Assembly: GCA_018065005.1 (NCBI GenBank)
Contig: JAGHUD010000052.1
Span: 1-45,570 of the forward strand
Direction: 5' to 3'
Source: Candidatus Physcousia equi
Lineage (GTDB): Bacteria; Bacteroidota; Bacteroidia; Bacteroidales; Bacteroidaceae
DNA: 45,570 bases
Part shown: one piece after another, positions 1 to 8,593 of the stretch
Layout of the letters: the number at the start of each line of letters is the position of its first letter
Position numbering within the stretch: the stretch's first letter is position 1
Program-made: the position numbers and the translations under genes
The notes under the pieces: generated by a model
Database searches by the model: none
What the model was told of the DNA's origin: nothing
Seen by the model: the letters and a program-made list of their open reading frames with translations, nothing else

Positions 1-311
1 TAGGTCGTCTTGCTGTATCCGAGTCCTTTGCTGGCAAGGGAATCGGTACAGAGATACTTGACTTTATCAAAATGTGGTTCCTCAGTGAAGAAAATAAAAC
101 AGGTTGCCGACTGGCTATCGTTGACGCAAAGAACAAGCCTAAGGTATTAAATTTCTACGAGAAGAATGGCTTTCGCTATCTTTTTAACAGAGAGATTGAC
201 GAAGACTTGTATATTAAACCTCCGAAAAACGAGGAGGAACGTAAAACAAGAATACAGAATCCGCGTACACTCGCAACGCGCTTGATGTACTGTGATTTAC
301 TCAGTGATTAA
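1..311 (+). CDS. GNAT-family N-acetyltransferase, C-terminal part (5' end outside window)
   Basis: The open frame runs in from the left edge (first full codon at 3) and stops at 311, so only about 102 C-terminal residues are visible. They begin GRLAVSESFAGKGIGTEIL, which matches acetyl-CoA-binding motif A of GNAT enzymes (the Q/R-x-x-G-x-G/A loop seen as SFAGKGIG before a helix). The next part, with NKPKVLNFYEKNGFRYL, is the usual motif B region in which a Tyr-Glu-Lys-x-G-F turn closes the fold. The last 35 residues are charged. GNAT proteins move an acetyl group from acetyl-CoA to an amine; the substrate cannot be told from this fragment. An ATG at 72 exists but lies inside the domain and is not the start. 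It is followed by about 70 bp of A-rich DNA and a small hairpin near 362-375. Confidence 0.85.
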   Translation, partial: GRLAVSESFAGKGIGTEILDFIKMWFLSEENKTGCRLAIVDAKNKPKVLNFYEKNGFRYLFNREIDEDLYIKPPKNEEERKTRIQNPRTLATRLMYCDLLSD

Positions 312-383
312 TCAAAATTAGACAAAGAAAAAATAGAATAAACTCATACATATAAAAAATCGAGCTTCACGGCTCTTGTTCTT

Positions 384-538
384 TTTCAAGTGAATACCGC
401 CAAACATTCATCCGTAAGAACAAGCAGAACGAGAAGTTCACGTCATAGGGCGTGGACTCATTCTTGCTTGTTACGGATAAGGCCACTTGGCGGTAGCCTA
501 CTTGAAAGACATGGCATAGAAGGGTTTACGCCCTTTTT
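384..538 (+). ncRNA. Candidate structured RNA: long rod-like hairpin followed by a terminator-like stem
   Basis: The DNA folds into one long imperfect inverted repeat. Paired arms are 384-391 with 500-507 (8 bp), 396-403 with 487-494 (8 bp), 410-417 with 471-478 (8 bp), 421-426 with 465-470 (6 bp), and an apical stem 436-442 with 451-457 (one G-U). Small internal loops separate the arms. A 5-bp stem at 520-524/531-535 followed by five T's looks like an intrinsic terminator on the plus strand. The shape resembles rod-like regulatory RNAs such as 6S RNA, but I do not recognise a family and saw no clear TAnnTTTG promoter just upstream. It could also be a leader for the downstream operon or a remnant of a palindromic mobile element. 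An open frame crosses it from a GTG at 390 but does not look coding. Confidence 0.45.
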
Positions 539-614
539 GTCTGCTCTTTATAAGGAATTCCAGAACCCACAGCAATCTCATAAAAGAGACAAAGAAAAGA
601 ACATACCAACTAAT

Positions 615-2192
615 ATGAATAGGCTAAAGTATAAATACATATTATCGCTCTTGTTTCTCCTATTCATCTCGGTTAGGAGTTATGCTCAGGACATCTCCGT
701 TACAGAGTTTTATCTTGACGAGAAGGATTTGACAGCTAATGGAAGACACGCTGTCGAAGATCAAAATGGAGATAAGTGTGCACTTATCCGTGTGCAGACA
801 ACTCAAAAAGGTTTCTCTTTTGATGTTGGTTCTGCCGGTATTACAAAGGTTGAGGATGACCATGTGGGTGAGGTATGGCTTTGGGTTCCATTCGGCATCA
901 GACATATCAGTATTCGTCATCAGCAATTGGGGTCACTCCCGAATTACGATTTCCCTATTGCCATACAAAAGGCTAGAACATACATCATGAAGATTACTCA
1001 TGACCAGATATTCGTGACAAACTATGACGATACCAAAAAGCAGAAGTTGACAATCAAGATTACTCCTGCTAACGCTTCGTTATCCCTCAATGGTATGAGT
1101 ATTGATCTTGACTCAAGAGGTGAAGCCACTCGTAAAATGGCACATGGTCAGTTTACATACAAGGTAGAAGCCAAAGGTTATTACCCTAAAGAAGGTCAGG
1201 TAACAGTCAATGAAAAAGAACATTCTTTGATTGTCAATGATTTGAATCCGATAAAAGGAAAACTTAGCGTCCATGTTAATCCATATTCAGCAGAAGTATC
1301 AGTTGATGGACGTTCAATAGGACGTTCTACACTGGAGCCTGTTGAATTGCAAATTGGTCAACATGAAGTTAAGGTGTCATCTAATGGTTACAGAACGGAA
1401 ACAAAAACAGTTACCATTCAGGAGAACCAAACGACTGATATTAGTGTGTCTTTGAGTCAAGTAGCCAACTATAAGTTTACAACTACTCCTTATGGAGCAA
1501 ACATCTACGTCAACAAAGAACATATTGGTACTGCCCCTTGCTCAAAGGAATTGACAACAGGAACATATACCATCAAGGCAACAAAAGCTGGATATAAGGA
1601 CTATGTCAAGAGCATGCAGTTAAGCAGTTCTAGCCCAAATGTGAATGTTGTTCTCAGTAAGATATACAACTACAAAAATGAGTTCTATGTCGAGGGCAAT
1701 GTTCGAGCTGGATCCCTTATTGCTATGGGCACAACCCTTGGTGGTTACATTAGTAACGTGAATGTTGAAGCATCTTATTTGTATGGAGTTGGCAAAAGTG
1801 AAACAATCTATTGGAGTGGCAATAATACCCAACCTCTTGCCAGTAACTATGCTCCATCGATGAATGTTTCCGGAAAGGTGGGGTATGGATTCCCTATATC
1901 AACTCGCTTCCGCTTAACTCCCCAGGTTGGGTTAAACTTCCTGAAGCTGAAAGAAACAATGGAAAGTGGAGCCTCTGTTACTCCCGCAGATGGTGCTCAT
2001 GCAACAAGTGGTCTTGTATCATTGAGATTCTCTGCTGCAATAGTTGATCACTTTGCTGTCAGTCTATCCCCCGAATACTCTTTCTGTCTTATGAAATCAG
2101 ATGGCTATACTGCATTGTCAGAGGTCTCACCAAAGATAAAGAAATGGAGCGAAGGCTTCAATGTTAAACTTGTCATAACAGCATTCTTCTAA
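615..2192 (+). CDS. Secreted PEGA-repeat protein with C-terminal barrel-like domain
   Basis: I place the start at the ATG at 615, giving 525 residues that open with a clear signal peptide (MNRLKYKYILSLLFLLFIS, cleavage probably after SYA-Q). The open frame continues upstream to a GTG at 390, but that part overlaps a large inverted repeat and is not protein-like. After a first domain (about 25-140) come three PEGA-type repeats (about 143-212, 214-282, 283-352), each with the pattern of an A-x-V/L-x-V/L-(N/D)-G strand, a G-x-(H/Y/F) turn and a K-A-x-G-Y end. Residues 353-525 alternate hydrophobic and polar residues with many Gly/Ser and end in VKLVITAFF, which resembles a small outer-membrane barrel. 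PEGA domains are found in surface proteins; ligands are unknown. First gene of a tight run; the next start is 1 nt after its stop. Confidence 0.8.
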   Translation: MNRLKYKYILSLLFLLFISVRSYAQDISVTEFYLDEKDLTANGRHAVEDQNGDKCALIRVQTTQKGFSFDVGSAGITKVEDDHVGEVWLWVPFGIRHISIRHQQLGSLPNYDFPIAIQKARTYIMKITHDQIFVTNYDDTKKQKLTIKITPANASLSLNGMSIDLDSRGEATRKMAHGQFTYKVEAKGYYPKEGQVTVNEKEHSLIVNDLNPIKGKLSVHVNPYSAEVSVDGRSIGRSTLEPVELQIGQHEVKVSSNGYRTETKTVTIQENQTTDISVSLSQVANYKFTTTPYGANIYVNKEHIGTAPCSKELTTGTYTIKATKAGYKDYVKSMQLSSSSPNVNVVLSKIYNYKNEFYVEGNVRAGSLIAMGTTLGGYISNVNVEASYLYGVGKSETIYWSGNNTQPLASNYAPSMNVSGKVGYGFPISTRFRLTPQVGLNFLKLKETMESGASVTPADGAHATSGLVSLRFSAAIVDHFAVSLSPEYSFCLMKSDGYTALSEVSPKIKKWSEGFNVKLVITAFF

Positions 2193-2193
2193 G

Positions 2194-4422
2194 ATGAAAC
2201 GACATATTTTCTTATACATCATAGCGTGTCTTCTTCTCGTTGGATGCTCAGAGAAGTATGATGAAGGATTAGGGTTATATCCGACTCTAACACCAAGATA
2301 CATGGCTGTAACTCCGACCGCATTCCTATTTGAGACCAAAACATCCAACAAAAAAGATTTGGAGATATTAAGCATGGATACTCCCTGGAGAATTGATTGT
2401 TCGATAGATTGGTTGTCATTATCAGCGAAAGTTGGAACCACGTCTTCTTCCGTACAAATTGATGCTTCTGAGAATCGGTCAGGTGATGAGGCTCGATTGG
2501 GTATATTCTATGTAAAATCTGATGTTGATGATTGGGAATACGAAACGCCTGTAACTGTTAGTCAGTCCAGAGCAGTCCCCTATATAATACCATCTCAAAG
2601 TGAATTTGATTTGCCAGGAAATGCTAACGAGAAGTCTTTTAGTGTTTCTTCAAATTGCTCATGGGATGTTCTTAGCAATTCGTCTTGGTTGTCGGTATAT
2701 GAAAAGGATGGACATGTTTCTTTCTCTACCACTGCAAACGAAACATCATCTTATAGAAATGCTATTATTACCCTGACGCATAACGGAGATAGAAATACTT
2801 CTTCAAAAGTTACTGTTCGTCAAGCTCCTTCTACAATAACAGCATCGGCAGAGTCGTGGTTGTTTAATAATACCGCGGGTACTGCGAATCTAATAATAAA
2901 TGCCGAAACTCCATGGACTGCATCTTCATCAAGCAGTTGGATGGATATTTCGCCAACATCAGGCATCTCAGGAACCTCAACGTTGAAGATCGATGTCTCT
3001 CCAAATGTCTCGACAGAATACAGAATTGGTTATGTGATTATCTCAATAGGCACAGATCAACGAATACAGATTCCTGTTAAACAGCGTGGACTATATATTG
3101 ATATTGACAAAACAGCTTTTGTTTTCAAGGCAATTGGTGAAACTCAGGAACTACGGATTAGTAGTAACACTAGTTGGAGTTTCTCCGACATTCCATCGTG
3201 GATTACATTGTCAAAATCAAGTGGCAATGGGGATGCATTAGTCGAGATTACCGCCAAAGAAAACAATTCAGCTGATGAGCGTATTGAATCTTTTCGATTG
3301 ATGAAAGATGGAACATCTGATTATACGACTATCAGTATCAGGCAAGCTGGTAGAAAGATTGATATTAACCCCACTGAAATTTCTTTTACGAGCAAGGCCA
3401 GTTCTCAAAACCTTAAGATTGTTTCTGATGGTCAATGGCAGGTGACATCTCAGGATTTATGGATTAGTGTATCACCAGCAACAGGTTTTGGAAACTCAGA
3501 AATTATCGTGGCGGTAACAGAAAATACAGAAGACGTCGTGCGAGTAGGAAATCTAGCTGTAACTATGGGAGGAAAGACGACAAATGTATCCGTTAAACAG
3601 GAAGGGAAATACTTGACTATATCCAACAACGTTTTATCCTATACAAGCAAAGGTGGTACTATTGAAATCACAGTATCATCTGACGATGTCTGGACTGCTC
3701 GAGTAGAAGACGAGGTCCCATGGATCAATATTTCGCAGACTTCAGGAAATGAAACAGCAAAAATTAAGGTTATAGCATCAGATAATCCATCCGTACAGAA
3801 ACGTAGTGGTGTTGTTATCATAGAAACCATTCATGGTCAAAGCATAAAAGTGTTATTGAACCAAGATGCAAGATACCTTGCAGTTAACTCGCATGGTCTT
3901 TTGTTTTATTCAAAAGGTGGCACTTCTGAACCAATAACCGTATCCTCTGATGGTATATTTGAAATACAGACAACACAGCCATGGATTCAAATAACAAGAT
4001 CTGCAAATATCTTCGTGACAACTATCAATCAAAATACCACAGGAGTATCACGTATGGGTAGTGTCGTTATCCGACTTACAGATTTAGAGGATGGAATCCT
4101 GTTCGTAGAAATACCCGTTTCTCAACTTGAGGACGGACATTATTTCTTCTTGGAAGAATATCTACAGGATATTGACTATAATATTGCAAACGGAAATAAT
4201 TGGTCAATTAAATTAGCCAGCTATGGTTCGGAAACGGATTATAACTCATCTGGCACCAATGGAGTAAATAGAAAACCTGTAGAAGAACAAGGAGATATTA
4301 CCGACGGAAATAGTACAGGAATCGATAAAGGTACAACACAAGAACAGGGTGATATAAATTGCGGTAGTGGTTCAGGAATAGATAAGGATTCATACAATAG
4401 CGACAAAGATTACGATAATTAA
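2194..4422 (+). CDS. BACON-repeat lipoprotein (seven repeats)
   Basis: The 742-residue product begins MKRHIFLYIIACLLLVGCS, a type II signal peptide with lipobox LVGC, so it should be lipid-anchored. Seven repeats of about 85 residues follow (from about residue 38 to 650). Each has the BACON pattern: a strand such as ELRISSNTSW, a W-(I/L/M)-x-(I/L)-S-x-x-S-G turn, then a strand ending in V-x-Q. BACON domains in Bacteroidetes are Ig-like spacers that hold enzymes or binding domains away from the membrane, and some may bind sugars or mucins. No enzyme domain follows here. The C-terminal about 60 residues are low-complexity and contain two imperfect copies of an E-Q-G-D-I-x-x-G-x-x-x-G-I-D-K motif. 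The gene starts 1 nt after the PEGA gene, which suggests coupled translation. The role as a surface stalk is inferred. Confidence 0.85.
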   Translation: MKRHIFLYIIACLLLVGCSEKYDEGLGLYPTLTPRYMAVTPTAFLFETKTSNKKDLEILSMDTPWRIDCSIDWLSLSAKVGTTSSSVQIDASENRSGDEARLGIFYVKSDVDDWEYETPVTVSQSRAVPYIIPSQSEFDLPGNANEKSFSVSSNCSWDVLSNSSWLSVYEKDGHVSFSTTANETSSYRNAIITLTHNGDRNTSSKVTVRQAPSTITASAESWLFNNTAGTANLIINAETPWTASSSSSWMDISPTSGISGTSTLKIDVSPNVSTEYRIGYVIISIGTDQRIQIPVKQRGLYIDIDKTAFVFKAIGETQELRISSNTSWSFSDIPSWITLSKSSGNGDALVEITAKENNSADERIESFRLMKDGTSDYTTISIRQAGRKIDINPTEISFTSKASSQNLKIVSDGQWQVTSQDLWISVSPATGFGNSEIIVAVTENTEDVVRVGNLAVTMGGKTTNVSVKQEGKYLTISNNVLSYTSKGGTIEITVSSDDVWTARVEDEVPWINISQTSGNETAKIKVIASDNPSVQKRSGVVIIETIHGQSIKVLLNQDARYLAVNSHGLLFYSKGGTSEPITVSSDGIFEIQTTQPWIQITRSANIFVTTINQNTTGVSRMGSVVIRLTDLEDGILFVEIPVSQLEDGHYFFLEEYLQDIDYNIANGNNWSIKLASYGSETDYNSSGTNGVNRKPVEEQGDITDGNSTGIDKGTTQEQGDINCGSGSGIDKDSYNSDKDYDN

Positions 4423-4435
4423 AAGTAGCAATAAT

Positions 4436-6076
4436 ATGAGACAAAAGATTCTTTCATTAATAGTTTTGTTTACAGCAATGCTCATAGCATGTAGTAAAGA
4501 TGACTTGACTATCAGCAGTGATATTCAACCGAATGTTCAGACTGATCAGAGATTAACATGCTCAATGATTATGGAAGCGGACAAACAATCTTATTCTACA
4601 AAGGATAAAACACGTGCAGGGGAGGTTACTTCTCAATGGCCAGATGGAAGTGTAGTATATATTCAGTTTCAGAATAACGATCAACAGGTTATTGGCATGG
4701 CTACTTATTGTCTTGCCACCAATCTCTGGGAGTTAGCTTATTCATCACCGATGAGCGAAATAGTTAATGGAAACTGTAAATTGTACTACTTTGAAAATGC
4801 CGACGATTTAAATGTTAAGGGTGCATCTATTAACGGTACGACTGCTATTTATGAGGACCTGGCCGGTGTTTATACATATGATGGTAACACAGTCACGGTG
4901 TCGGCCATGCTTCACCCCAAGTTAGGCAGGGTTCGTTTCTCTGGAAATATGAACGACACCATTATGCTGGCTGGAGTTCGGCGATATGCTTACTTTGATG
5001 CAGAAAAGTGCACTTATAAGCTTGATTCAACAGAAGTTCTTCTGTCTGTCACTGAACCAGACGGAGATAAGTTCTTCACTCCATACTATTATGGTGCCTT
5101 TATGGAGGGTAACAATACTCTACAACTGACAGACATGAAAGATGTGTTCTCTCGTCATTGTAGTGACATTTTCAAGGCTGGAAATAGTGGTTACATGAAG
5201 ATACCTCATGCTGAAAGTTTCAATGGATGGATGAAGAATGACCCTCTTTGTCAGTCTGCCATATCAATCAACTGGCCTGATTCAATTTCTGAAGATCGTC
5301 GTAGTGTTATAATCAGCATGATTGACGACATGGTACGTGTAGAAGGAGGCAAATTCCTTATGGGCGCGCAGACTTTCTATCCTGATCAACCAAATTATAA
5401 TTCTTTGGCTCATTCAAATGAATATCCTGTACATTCTACAGTTGTAGCTCCGTTTTACTTAGGCTCAACAGAGGTAACCCAGAAACAATGGAAAGCGGTT
5501 ATGGGAAGTAACCCTCCTTACAGTGATGGAGATCTTTATCCAGTACGTGTATTAAGGAAGGATGTAACTTTGGATACTAAATCTCTGCTTCTTAGTTTTG
5601 TGCAAAAACTTGTTTCAATAACAGGAATTCCCTTTGATTTGCCAACCGAGGCAGAATGGGAATACGCAGCTTATGGTGGTAGAAGAGGCTCATACAAGAT
5701 GTTTGCTGGTACAAAGATCTATAACGAAAATTATATTGACAGAACATCGTCGTCACCCTATTGTGGTCATGTAAGAACCAAGTTACCCAATGAAATAGGA
5801 TTGTATGATATGTCTGGAAATGTAGCAGAAATGTGTTATTCTATTGGTAACTACACTGATAAAGACTGTTTAAATCCAAGATGGGATAAATCTGATTTTG
5901 TTTTTAGAGGGGGAAGTACTCGCGATTTATACTACTATTATGTAAATGGCAGTTCTGGGTACACAATAGACAGAACACCATATTCCTTAACCAATAGAAC
6001 ATATTATTGTAGTAGCAGTAGTTATGTTAGTATTACGGGACTTCGAATCTGTATAAGACTAATTAACCATTTTTAA
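4436..6076 (+). CDS. Lipoprotein: fimbrillin-like N-terminal part + formylglycine-generating-enzyme (SUMF1)-like domain
   Basis: The 546-residue product has a lipoprotein signal (MRQKILSLIVLFTAMLIACS). Residues about 40-270 contain KTRAGEVTSQWPDGSVVYI, the T-R-A-x-x-x-x-x-W-x-x-G-(D/S)-x-V pattern typical of fimbrillin-like surface proteins. From about 299 the FGE-sulfatase fold appears: MVRVEGGKFLMGA, FYLGSTEVTQKQWKAVMG, FDLPTEAEWEYAAYGG, IGLYDMSGNVAEM and FRGGS, ending TGLRICIRL. True formylglycine-generating enzymes use a C-terminal cysteine pair; here the segment after FRGGS is rich in Tyr/Ser and I cannot match both cysteines, so it may be a binding rather than a catalytic domain. It sits 13 nt after the BACON lipoprotein and 12 nt before the next gene. 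The fused architecture is seen directly; function is unknown. Confidence 0.82.
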   Translation: MRQKILSLIVLFTAMLIACSKDDLTISSDIQPNVQTDQRLTCSMIMEADKQSYSTKDKTRAGEVTSQWPDGSVVYIQFQNNDQQVIGMATYCLATNLWELAYSSPMSEIVNGNCKLYYFENADDLNVKGASINGTTAIYEDLAGVYTYDGNTVTVSAMLHPKLGRVRFSGNMNDTIMLAGVRRYAYFDAEKCTYKLDSTEVLLSVTEPDGDKFFTPYYYGAFMEGNNTLQLTDMKDVFSRHCSDIFKAGNSGYMKIPHAESFNGWMKNDPLCQSAISINWPDSISEDRRSVIISMIDDMVRVEGGKFLMGAQTFYPDQPNYNSLAHSNEYPVHSTVVAPFYLGSTEVTQKQWKAVMGSNPPYSDGDLYPVRVLRKDVTLDTKSLLLSFVQKLVSITGIPFDLPTEAEWEYAAYGGRRGSYKMFAGTKIYNENYIDRTSSSPYCGHVRTKLPNEIGLYDMSGNVAEMCYSIGNYTDKDCLNPRWDKSDFVFRGGSTRDLYYYYVNGSSGYTIDRTPYSLTNRTYYCSSSSYVSITGLRICIRLINHF

Positions 6077-6088
6077 TCAATAACAATC

Positions 6089-6733
6089 ATGAAAAAGATT
6101 ATCGTGTTTCTTATGGCATTTTGTTTAATGATGCCAGTTGTGAATGCTCAGAATTCCAAGGCTTTGTCAAAAGCACTTCGGAAGGAGTACAAAACCAAGA
6201 TGAAGGAGTTCAAGAAAGGTGGGTGGAAGCTCTATGGCTCCACACGTTCTCTTGATGTTGCCCTTTTGACTCACTATGAGAAGTTGAATAAGGAAGGTGA
6301 AGAGGCATATGAGATTATGGGTAATTGCTCACAGTTCAAGTCAAAGAACGTAGGTCATCAGACTTGTGTTAACAATGCAGCCAACCTCTATGCTCAGCAG
6401 GCTGGTCGTCAGGTTAAGGGACGCATCGTAAGTGACATTGCAGGAAATGCAGATGACGTCGCAGCAGAGTTCGACCACTTCTATGCAGCATACGAGAGCC
6501 TTGTTCAGAAGGAAATAAATGGCGAACTGCAAGAGTCTTTCAGTGTAATAAAGGAGAACAAAGACGGTACATTTGAAATGCAGACCTTCTTTGTTGTAAG
6601 TGAGAGTGCTGCAACTCGTGCTCGCATCCGTGCTTACGAGAATGTACTAAAGGAAAGTGAAGCTGCTCAGAAGTATGCTCAGAAGGTTAGCGACTTTGTT
6701 CGCAAAGGTTTTGAACCAAAGAGTGAAAACTAA
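6089..6733 (+). CDS. Secreted protein, LPP20-like, unknown function
   Basis: The product is 214 residues with a signal peptide (MKKIIVFLMAFCLMMPVVNA-Q). The mature part is strongly helical and charged. It starts with a Lys-rich stretch (SKALSKALRKEYKTKMKEFKK) followed by GGWKLYGSTRSLDVALLTHYEKL, which resembles the start of LPP20-type domains, where a short Gly-rich strand precedes helices carrying repeated Ala. A central segment, AANLYAQQAGRQVKGRIVSDI, is like the helix that follows in that family. The C-terminal third has FFVVSESAATRARIRAYENVLKES. I do not recognise a specific family beyond this likeness. It lies between the FGE-like lipoprotein and a second LPP20-like gene with gaps of 12 and 20 nt, so it should belong to the same transcript. 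Confidence 0.75.
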   Translation: MKKIIVFLMAFCLMMPVVNAQNSKALSKALRKEYKTKMKEFKKGGWKLYGSTRSLDVALLTHYEKLNKEGEEAYEIMGNCSQFKSKNVGHQTCVNNAANLYAQQAGRQVKGRIVSDIAGNADDVAAEFDHFYAAYESLVQKEINGELQESFSVIKENKDGTFEMQTFFVVSESAATRARIRAYENVLKESEAAQKYAQKVSDFVRKGFEPKSEN

Positions 6734-6753
6734 AACACAATCCCAGCGGATAA

Positions 6754-8574
6754 ATGTTTAGAAGAACAATCATATCAATTATTTGCGCAATGTGCCTCGT
6801 CCCTGCTTTCTCGCAAAGTTGGGACGAGGTAAAGCGCAATTCAAACGTCTATCTTTTTGGTGAAGGTTGGGGCGCAACCGTAGAGGAAGCTGACCAGCAA
6901 GCCCTTGCTGCTCTTATCAGTAAAATATCTGTTGCAGTAAGTAGTGATTTCACGATTACAGAGGACGAGAAGTCAACAAACGGAGTACTTGATGCTCAAA
7001 GTTATACAAACCTTAAGGTGCAGACCTATTCTTCTGCAACCCTGACAAACACGGAACGTTTGGTTATTGACAATAATCAAGACGAAGCACATATCGGACG
7101 TTTCATCAAACGATCTGAACTGAACAAAATCTTTGAAGGACGTATTCGAATCCTCAAAGAACATATTCGACTCGGTATGATCGCCGAGGAAAATGGAAAG
7201 ATAGATGATGCCCTTAGAAACTACTACTGGGCATACTCTTTATTAAAGTCTGTACAAAGACCTGCCGAGGTGCAATATGCAGACGAAGAAACAGGAAAGA
7301 ACATACATCCTCTCACTTGGATTCCTGAGAGAATGGACAACATATTTGATGACCTTGAAGTAAAGATAGCAAATAACGACGGGACAAATGTTGACCTGAT
7401 GTTTACCCATAAAGGCAAGCCTGTGAGTAGTCTTGACTTTACCTATTTCGATGGTCGTAACTGGAGCAACATTGCAAGTGTAAAGAATGGTCGTGGTACG
7501 ATGGAGTTTAGTTCTGGCATGGTACCAGAGAACATTCAGATAAATTATGAGTATGCGTATCGTGGGCAAGCACATATCAATCAAGAGATAAAGAGTGTGC
7601 TCAATGTAATTAAAGTAGGTGCATTCCGTGGTTCACGAGTTAATTTGCAGACGGGAAAAGAGAAAGCTTCTACCACTGACAAAACATACGTTCAGCTTAA
7701 ACCTGCATCAAAGAAGAATGCCACTATTTCACCTGTTGCTGACGAAAAGCCTTATAGGGAGGTACTGAGTAAAGTCATTGCTGCCATCAAGACAAAGTCA
7801 TACAATTCTGTACAAGAATATTTTACTGAGGATGGCAAAGACATGTTTAAGCGTCTTATCCAGTATGGTAGTGCTCGTATTCTGAATACGAATGAATGCG
7901 CTTTCTATCAGTTTGATGGCAATGTTGTTGCTCGAAGCATTCAGATGTCATTCTCATTCAAGAAAGGAGTAAGGACAAACTTCGTTGAAGATGTGGTCTT
8001 TACATTCAACAAAGAGGGAAAGATCGATTGTCTAGCTTTCGGTTTGGATGCAAAAGCAAAAGCCGACATAATGAATCGTGGTGCATGGCCAATTGAAGCT
8101 CGCCAAACTATAATGGAGTTCCTTGAAAACTACAAGACTGCATACGCTTTGGAGCGTATTGACTATCTGCGTAGCATATTTGATGATGATGCAGTTATCA
8201 TCGTAGGTCATGTAGCTCAAAGATTTGAAGCCGTCAATCTTCGCAAGGATGAGTCTGCGACATATCGTAACAACAAGTATGTTCGTATGACTCGATACGG
8301 CAAAGATCAATACCTAAAGAATCTTGAAGCATGTTTCCGTGCCAACGAATTCGTCAACATACGTTTTTCCAACAATGATGTTCGTAAGGCTAAGTATGGC
8401 GAGGAATATGGGATTCAGATAAAGCAGGACTACTATTCAACTAACTATGGTGATGAAGGGTACTTGTATATTCAAGTTGATTTGAATGACAGAAAGGAGC
8501 CAATTATCAAGGTTCGTACTTGGCAACCAGAACCAGATCCAGAAGTAGGACTCTTCGGTTTGGGTAACTTCTAA
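6754..8574 (+). CDS. Secreted LPP20-like / NTF2-like multidomain protein
   Basis: The 606-residue product has a short signal peptide (MFRRTIISIICAMCLVPAFS-Q). Residues about 18-115 form an LPP20-like domain: YLFGEGWGATVEEADQQALA and then helices, the usual pattern of a strand followed by Ala-rich helices. Residues about 130-165 (GMIAEENGKIDDALRNYYWA) look like one TPR unit. After a strand-rich middle with YFDGRNWSN there are two related segments, about 330-440 and 445-600. The second has FLENYKTAYALERIDYLRSI followed by DDDAVIIVG, the helix-strand pattern of NTF2/SnoaL-like domains. The protein ends EPDPEVGLFGLGNF. No catalytic residues are evident. It probably acts in the periplasm or at the outer membrane together with its neighbours; this rests on context. 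Confidence 0.78.
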   Translation: MFRRTIISIICAMCLVPAFSQSWDEVKRNSNVYLFGEGWGATVEEADQQALAALISKISVAVSSDFTITEDEKSTNGVLDAQSYTNLKVQTYSSATLTNTERLVIDNNQDEAHIGRFIKRSELNKIFEGRIRILKEHIRLGMIAEENGKIDDALRNYYWAYSLLKSVQRPAEVQYADEETGKNIHPLTWIPERMDNIFDDLEVKIANNDGTNVDLMFTHKGKPVSSLDFTYFDGRNWSNIASVKNGRGTMEFSSGMVPENIQINYEYAYRGQAHINQEIKSVLNVIKVGAFRGSRVNLQTGKEKASTTDKTYVQLKPASKKNATISPVADEKPYREVLSKVIAAIKTKSYNSVQEYFTEDGKDMFKRLIQYGSARILNTNECAFYQFDGNVVARSIQMSFSFKKGVRTNFVEDVVFTFNKEGKIDCLAFGLDAKAKADIMNRGAWPIEARQTIMEFLENYKTAYALERIDYLRSIFDDDAVIIVGHVAQRFEAVNLRKDESATYRNNKYVRMTRYGKDQYLKNLEACFRANEFVNIRFSNNDVRKAKYGEEYGIQIKQDYYSTNYGDEGYLYIQVDLNDRKEPIIKVRTWQPEPDPEVGLFGLGNF

Positions 8575-8593
8575 AGAAAGGGAAAAAGGAATT

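Noticed and set aside
384..538. Naming the rod-shaped repeat as 6S RNA
   Set aside because: The shape is similar, but I could not identify the central bubble or a conserved 6S signature, and no promoter was clear.
390..614. N-terminal extension of the PEGA protein from a GTG start
   Set aside because: The added 75 residues overlap the long inverted repeat, are not protein-like, and would bury the clear signal peptide that starts at 615.
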